From Bin5 sp965261695 (GTDB taxonomy: Bacteria > Chloroflexota > Anaerolineae > Caldilineales > Caldilineaceae): a stretch of 64,000 nt of DNA. Each line of letters starts with the position of its first letter. Position 1 is the stretch's first letter. This document shows, piece after piece, positions 58,590 through 64,000 of this stretch. The position numbers and the translations under genes were made by a program. The notes below the pieces were generated by a model. That model searched no databases. It was not told the origin of the DNA and saw nothing but the letters and a program-made list of their open reading frames with translations. The stretch covers positions 2,790,001 through 2,854,000 of the forward strand of contig OZ253474.1 of NCBI GenBank assembly GCA_965261695.1. The letters run 5' to 3'.

Positions 58590-61500
58590 CTAGCGCAGAT
58601 CAACGCTGATCTCCTCGCTATCCTCATCTTTCAGGCTGTTTAAGTCGAAGTTGATCTCCTCGTCCTCGACGCCTGCCCCGCCGAACCCGGACAACATCCC
58701 CAGCGGGCCAATTCCCATCTCCGCCAAACCGGAGAGATCAGCCAGCTCCAGATCGGGATCGTCGAGGTCAAACTCCAGTTCGTTCAACTCTTCATCGACA
58801 ATATCCCTAATAACGTCGACTTCCTCCTTGTCGGTCAACTGATCAACAATCTGCTTCTTCTCCTCTTCCCACATAAGCCGGGTACGGAAACCGGAGCCGA
58901 CCGGAATCAGCTTGCCAATGATCACGTTCTCCTTCAGGCCCCGCAATTCATCGCGTTGACCCTGCACAGCCGCATCGGTGAGCACACGCGTCGTCTCCTG
59001 GAAGCTGGCCGCAGCCAGGAAGCTCTCAGTATTCAAGGCCGCCTTTGTCAGCCCCAACACCACCGGTTCGGCTTTGGCCGGGCGGCGGCCGACCGCAATC
59101 GTCTCGTTGTTCTCATCCTCAAATAGGAAGCGGTCCACCAGCTCGCCCGGCAGAAATTCAGTGTCGCCCGTCGCCCGGATCATGACACGCCGCAGCAACT
59201 GGCGCAATATCACCTCGATATGCTTATCGTGGATCGCAACGCCCTGGCTGCGATATACCTGCTGCACCTCCTCCAACAGGTACAATTGACAGGACTCCCG
59301 GCCCTGAATGCGCAGAATCTCGCGCGGGTTCTTCGAGCCTTCCGTCAGTTGCTCGCCCCCGCTCACCTCCTCCCCCTTCTCAACCCGCAAACGAGCATTG
59401 GCCGGGATGTCCGTCTCCCATACCAGCGAATCTTCGCGGCGGATGATGACCTGGCCGTTTTCAACGAAAACCTCGCCCTCCATCCCCGCCACAACACCCT
59501 GCGCGTTCTCGTCCCCATTGCGGGCAATAACCGTATCTTCCTGCACACGGTCATCCGAATCAACCACCAGCTCAAAACCCTCGGGAATGGCCACCTCGCG
59601 TCGCTTCAGCTCGGTCCGGCTCACCTTCAGCATACGCTTGTCCCCTTCCCACCAAATGTCCACCTTGCCATCGATCTCGCCAATCACCGCCTCGCCTTTC
59701 GGGTTGCGTACCTCAAAAAGCTCCTCCACCCGCGGCAAACCCTGCGTGATGTCATCACTGCCCGCCACACCACCCGTGTGGAAAGTGCGCAACGTAAGTT
59801 GCGTACCCGGCTCCCCGATCGACTGCGCCGCAATGATACCCACCGCCTCACCCTGCTCCACCGTTCCGCCCCGCGCCAAATCCGTCCCATAACACTTCTT
59901 GCAAAGCCCAAAGCGGGACTCACACGTCAGCGGGCTGAAAACAAATACCCGCTCCACATCATGGCGCTCAATCGTCGCCAGCGCAGCCTCGTCAATCACA
60001 GTATTACGTTCCAACAGCGGCTCAACCTCATCCAAAAGGACAATGTCAGCCGCAAGCGTGCGCGTCGCCACCCGGTCCGCAAAACCCTCCCCCATCGACC
60101 GCGAACCCGCAGCGTCAACCCAAATACCAACATTCGTCCCGCAATCATCCTCCGTCACAATCACATCCTGCGCCACATCCACCAACCGCCGCGTCAAATA
60201 ACCCGCATCCGCAGTCCGCAAAGCCGTATCCGCCAGACCCTTGCGCCCCCCATGCGTGCTCAAAAAATACTCCAACGCAGTCAACCCCTCACGGAAATTC
60301 GAACGAATCGGCAAAGGAATAATGCGCCCATTCGGGCCAGCAATCAACCCCCGCATCCCCGCCAACTGCCGCACCGTGTTCACACCCCCCTTAGTCGAAC
60401 CCGAATGCGCCATCGCACCCAGCCCCTCCAGCGGGCTAAGCAGCTTACGCACCGCAGCCGTCACCTCGTCAGCCGCACGCGTCCACAGCTCAACCGTCTT
60501 CTCATACAACTCATCCTCCGTAATCAACCCCCGCCGGTACTGCCGCTCAGCCTCCGCCACCTCCTCCGACGTCCGCTCCACAATCTCATCCTTCTCCTTC
60601 GGCACCTCAATATCGCTCACCGCAATCGTGATCCCCGAACGCGTCGCATACTCAAAACCCAAATCCTTGATATTGTCCACCGTCTCCGCCGTCACCTCAC
60701 GGCCCAAATGCTTATAACACAGATCAATCACCTCATTCACACCCTTCTTGTCCAACAACTCATTCACAAACCACAACTCCTCCGGCAACGCCCGGTTGAA
60801 AATAATCCGCCCAACCGTCGTGCGCGTGATTCGATCCACCGGCCACACCGCCCCCAGCAAACGCAACTGCCGCAACCCATCCCGCACCTCACCCATCGCC
60901 GCCAAACCAAACGCCGCAATCTCCTGCACCATCTGCCGCTCACCACGTACATAAATGTCCATCAACTCACCCACCGTCCCAATGCCATGCCCCCTCAAAG
61001 CATCCATCACCCGCTCACTCACCTCCATCGACTCCACCGGCATCACATCGAAACGCGTCCCCAACCGCACCCGAATCGCCTCCCGCAACCCAATACGCCC
61101 CACACTGTGAACATATTCCGCCTCCTCCATCGAACTGAAAAGCCGCAACTCCCCATCCGCCCTCCCAGCCCCCTCCTCCGCCGTCAAATAATACACACCC
61201 ATCACCATATCCTTCGACGGCCCAACAATCGGCTCACCATTGCTCGGCTTCAACAAATTCTTGCTCGAAAGCATCAGCCCACGCGCCTCATCCACCGCCG
61301 CCTGCCCCAACGGCACATGCACCGCCATCTGATCACCATCAAAATCCGCATTGAACGCATCACACACCAAAGGATGCAACTGAATCGCACTCCCCTCCAC
61401 CAACGTCACCTCAAATGCCTGTATCCCCAACCGGTGCAGCGTCGGCGCACGGTTCAACAACACCGGCCGCTCCCTACAAATCTCCTCCAACTCATCCCAC

Positions 61501-63224
61501 ACCTCCGACTGCTGCCGGTCCACCATCCGCTTCGCACTCTTGATATTGTGCGCATAGTTATCCTCCACCAACCGCCGCATCACAAACGGCTTGAACAACT
61601 CCAGCGCCATCTTCTTCGGCAGCCCGCACTGGTGCAGCTTCAGCGTCGGCCCAATTACAATCACCGACCGCCCCGAATAATCCACCCGCTTCCCCAACAA
61701 ATTGCGCCGAAAACGGCCCTGCTTCCCCTTCAGCATATCGCTCAGGCTCTTCAACTTCCGCTTGCCGCTCCGGCTCACCGCCCGGCCCCGCCGCCCGTTG
61801 TCGATCAGGCTATCCACCGCCTCCTGCAACATCCGCTTCTCGTTCCGCACAATCACATCAGGCGCGCCCAAATCAAGCAGCCGCTTCAGACGGTTGTTGC
61901 GGTTGATCACCCGCCGATAGAGATCGTTCAGGTCGCTCGTCGCGAAGCGCCCGCCGTCCAACTGCACCATTGGTCGCAGCTCCGGCGGAATCACCGGTAG
62001 CGCAGTCAGCACCATCCACTCCGGCCGGTTGCCGCTCTTGCGGAAATTTTCCACAACGCGCAGCCGCTTGGCCGCCTTTTTGCGACGCTGCTTGCTCTTA
62101 GTTGTCTTAATCTCGCTGCGCAACTCCTTTGCCAACACTTCCAAGTTGACTTTGGCCACAATATCGCGGATCGCCTCCGCGCCCATCCCCGCCTTGAAAA
62201 TGTTGCCCCACCGGTCGGCCAACTCCCGGTAGCGCGTCTCCGTCAGGAGCTCCATCTCGTGCATGCTCTTCAACTCGTCCAGCTCCGCCTCCGCGTCCGC
62301 CTGCAGCCGCCCGCGCTGCTCGCCCACTTCCTCCCGCAACCTTTCCACCAGCTCTTCCAACTCCTGTCGCACGAATGTCTGCTTGCCCTGGATCAGTGTG
62401 CGAATATCCGACTTTTCCTCATCGGATTCAAACTGAAGTGTGTCCAACCTTTCCTGCACGTGGTCGTTGATAATCCGTTCATCATCCGCCGTCACGGTCT
62501 CTTTGGCCGAGATGATGGCAACATCGACCCAATCCAGTAGTTTGTCCTCGCGCGCCTTCTTGCCCAGGTTGCTCTGAATCCAATCCTGAAGCCGTTGCGC
62601 CTGGCTGATCGTCTCCGACGAGGAGCGGTTGATGCGGTCATCAAGCTCAGCAATCTGGGTCTGTTCCTCCGCGTCCAACGCGTCGAGTTGACTTTGGGCG
62701 GTGGCCTCTACGCTGTCGACCTGTTCCTGAGCCGTGCCTTCCAGGCGCGTAATCCCCATCTGCATCTCTTTTTCGAGGCGCTGAATCGCTCGGCTGCGCG
62801 CCTCTTCGTTTACCTCTGTCATGATGAACTGCGCAAAGTACAGCACCCGCTCCAGATGGCGGGGGCTGATGTTCAGCAGCAGCCCCAGATGGCTGGGAAC
62901 GCCCTTCACATACCAGATATGGCTGACCGGCGACGCCAGTTTGATGTGGCCCATACGCTCACGCCGCACCCGCTGCGGCGCTACCTCCACACCGCACTTG
63001 TCACAAACAATGCCCTTATAGCGCACGCGCTTGTACTTGCCGCAGGCGCATTCCCAATCCTTCTGCGGCCCGAAAATGCGCTCACAGAACAGACCGTCCC
63101 GCTCCGGCCGCAAGGTGCGATAGTTGATCGTCTCCGGCTTCGTTACTTCGCCGAAGCTCCATTCGTCGATCTGTTCCGGGGAGGCAAGAGAGATACGAAT
63201 TGCGTCAAAATCTCGCACTTCCAT
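58590..63224 (-). CDS. rpoC: DNA-directed RNA polymerase subunit beta'
   Basis: A 1544-residue subunit with the catalytic NADFDGDQMAVH (about 625-636; three Mg-binding Asp). Zinc site 1 is CACGKYKRV...CDKC (about 59-79) and zinc site 2 is CESRFGLCKKC. An insertion of about 165 residues (about 155-320) after the first conserved block is highly charged and predicted coiled coil (RLEKEMQMGITRLEGTAQEQ; ELEELVERLREEVGEQRG). The last 60 residues are an acidic tail (DEELNELEFDLDDPDLELAD). AAGGAG lies before ATG 63224. rpoB lies 65 bases upstream. The segment 59850-61900 shows marked G/T wobble bias. Confidence 0.98.
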   Translation of the reverse strand: MEVRDFDAIRISLASPEQIDEWSFGEVTKPETINYRTLRPERDGLFCERIFGPQKDWECACGKYKRVRYKGIVCDKCGVEVAPQRVRRERMGHIKLASPVSHIWYVKGVPSHLGLLLNISPRHLERVLYFAQFIMTEVNEEARSRAIQRLEKEMQMGITRLEGTAQEQVDSVEATAQSQLDALDAEEQTQIAELDDRINRSSSETISQAQRLQDWIQSNLGKKAREDKLLDWVDVAIISAKETVTADDERIINDHVQERLDTLQFESDEEKSDIRTLIQGKQTFVRQELEELVERLREEVGEQRGRLQADAEAELDELKSMHEMELLTETRYRELADRWGNIFKAGMGAEAIRDIVAKVNLEVLAKELRSEIKTTKSKQRRKKAAKRLRVVENFRKSGNRPEWMVLTALPVIPPELRPMVQLDGGRFATSDLNDLYRRVINRNNRLKRLLDLGAPDVIVRNEKRMLQEAVDSLIDNGRRGRAVSRSGKRKLKSLSDMLKGKQGRFRRNLLGKRVDYSGRSVIVIGPTLKLHQCGLPKKMALELFKPFVMRRLVEDNYAHNIKSAKRMVDRQQSEVWDELEEICRERPVLLNRAPTLHRLGIQAFEVTLVEGSAIQLHPLVCDAFNADFDGDQMAVHVPLGQAAVDEARGLMLSSKNLLKPSNGEPIVGPSKDMVMGVYYLTAEEGAGRADGELRLFSSMEEAEYVHSVGRIGLREAIRVRLGTRFDVMPVESMEVSERVMDALRGHGIGTVGELMDIYVRGERQMVQEIAAFGLAAMGEVRDGLRQLRLLGAVWPVDRITRTTVGRIIFNRALPEELWFVNELLDKKGVNEVIDLCYKHLGREVTAETVDNIKDLGFEYATRSGITIAVSDIEVPKEKDEIVERTSEEVAEAERQYRRGLITEDELYEKTVELWTRAADEVTAAVRKLLSPLEGLGAMAHSGSTKGGVNTVRQLAGMRGLIAGPNGRIIPLPIRSNFREGLTALEYFLSTHGGRKGLADTALRTADAGYLTRRLVDVAQDVIVTEDDCGTNVGIWVDAAGSRSMGEGFADRVATRTLAADIVLLDEVEPLLERNTVIDEAALATIERHDVERVFVFSPLTCESRFGLCKKCYGTDLARGGTVEQGEAVGIIAAQSIGEPGTQLTLRTFHTGGVAGSDDITQGLPRVEELFEVRNPKGEAVIGEIDGKVDIWWEGDKRMLKVSRTELKRREVAIPEGFELVVDSDDRVQEDTVIARNGDENAQGVVAGMEGEVFVENGQVIIRREDSLVWETDIPANARLRVEKGEEVSGGEQLTEGSKNPREILRIQGRESCQLYLLEEVQQVYRSQGVAIHDKHIEVILRQLLRRVMIRATGDTEFLPGELVDRFLFEDENNETIAVGRRPAKAEPVVLGLTKAALNTESFLAAASFQETTRVLTDAAVQGQRDELRGLKENVIIGKLIPVGSGFRTRLMWEEEKKQIVDQLTDKEEVDVIRDIVDEELNELEFDLDDPDLELADLSGLAEMGIGPLGMLSGFGGAGVEDEEINFDLNSLKDEDSEEISVDLR

Positions 63225-63289
63225 TTTAGCTCCTTATTGGTCAATAACTTTCAGTAGCCTGCGACGACAATGGCGACTGACCACTGTGG

Positions 63290-64000
<711 letters not shown>

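Noticed and set aside
59220..62000. 926-codon open frame on the plus strand opposite rpoC
   Set aside because: The translation is an Arg/His/Pro/Gln-rich nonsense pattern that mirrors rpoC codons; rpoC on the other strand is certain.

Overview
The window is bacterial chromosome with moderately high GC content. It most resembles a Chloroflexota genome of the Anaerolineae/Caldilineae type. That placement is an inference from the style of the proteins, the frequent TTG/GTG starts with strong Shine-Dalgarno sequences, surface proteins with C-terminal membrane anchors, and the absence of any outer-membrane or LPS gene. The 16S gene at 20842-22360 would settle it.

Layout. (1) 1-16.2 kb: the end of a membrane-protein/DUF4129 pair, a DapA-family aldolase, a TPR lipoprotein on the other strand, then a spread-out oligopeptide-type ABC importer: ATPase, a sialidase-like BNR propeller protein, a very large solute-binding protein, two permeases and a second ATPase. 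The propeller and the binding protein both end in a membrane segment plus an Arg tail. One permease has about 200 extra residues outside the membrane. An SRPBCC protein follows. (2) 16.2-17.1 kb: relics of mobile DNA (a 144-bp MITE-like inverted-repeat element and a transposase tail). (3) 17.1-22.8 kb: one complete rRNA operon on the minus strand (16S, tRNA-Ile, 23S, 5S), with promoters, terminator and both precursor-processing stems visible. (4) 22.9-29.1 kb: an OmpR-type response regulator, then the conserved series rpsB-tsf-pyrH-frr-uppS-cdsA. (5) 29.1-33.8 kb, minus strand: two adjacent ABC exporter genes, both broken by stops and frameshifts, one also split by an IS element with intact inverted repeats and a 5-bp target duplication. 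(6) 33.8-40 kb: rpe, a site-2-protease-like M50/CBS protein, DUF971, a slipin, a DUF3048 protein with an SH3b domain, and a GNAT enzyme. (7) 40.5-49.3 kb: dnaA, recA, recX, rny (RNase Y), then ricT, holB and a 66-residue orphan on the minus strand. (8) 49.6-64 kb, minus strand: transcription/translation genes in the order rpoB-rpoC-rpsL-rpsG-fusA-tuf-tRNA(Trp)-secE-nusG-rplK-rplA-rplJ-rplL.

How it fits together. Most of the window is growth machinery: ribosomes, RNA polymerase, elongation factors, replication initiation, clamp loading, recombination and mRNA decay. The accessory part is nutrient capture and envelope functions. The most unusual content is the tethered peptide-uptake cluster with a rearranged binding protein (5.1-15.5 kb), the decaying exporter pair with its IS, the swapped order of the two halves of the rpo/ribosomal superoperon, and several structured spacers (rpsB-tsf, recA-recX, fusA-tuf, tuf-secE). 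No convincing novel defence system or CRISPR array was found. One 36-bp CRISPR-repeat-like unit lies between recA and recX.
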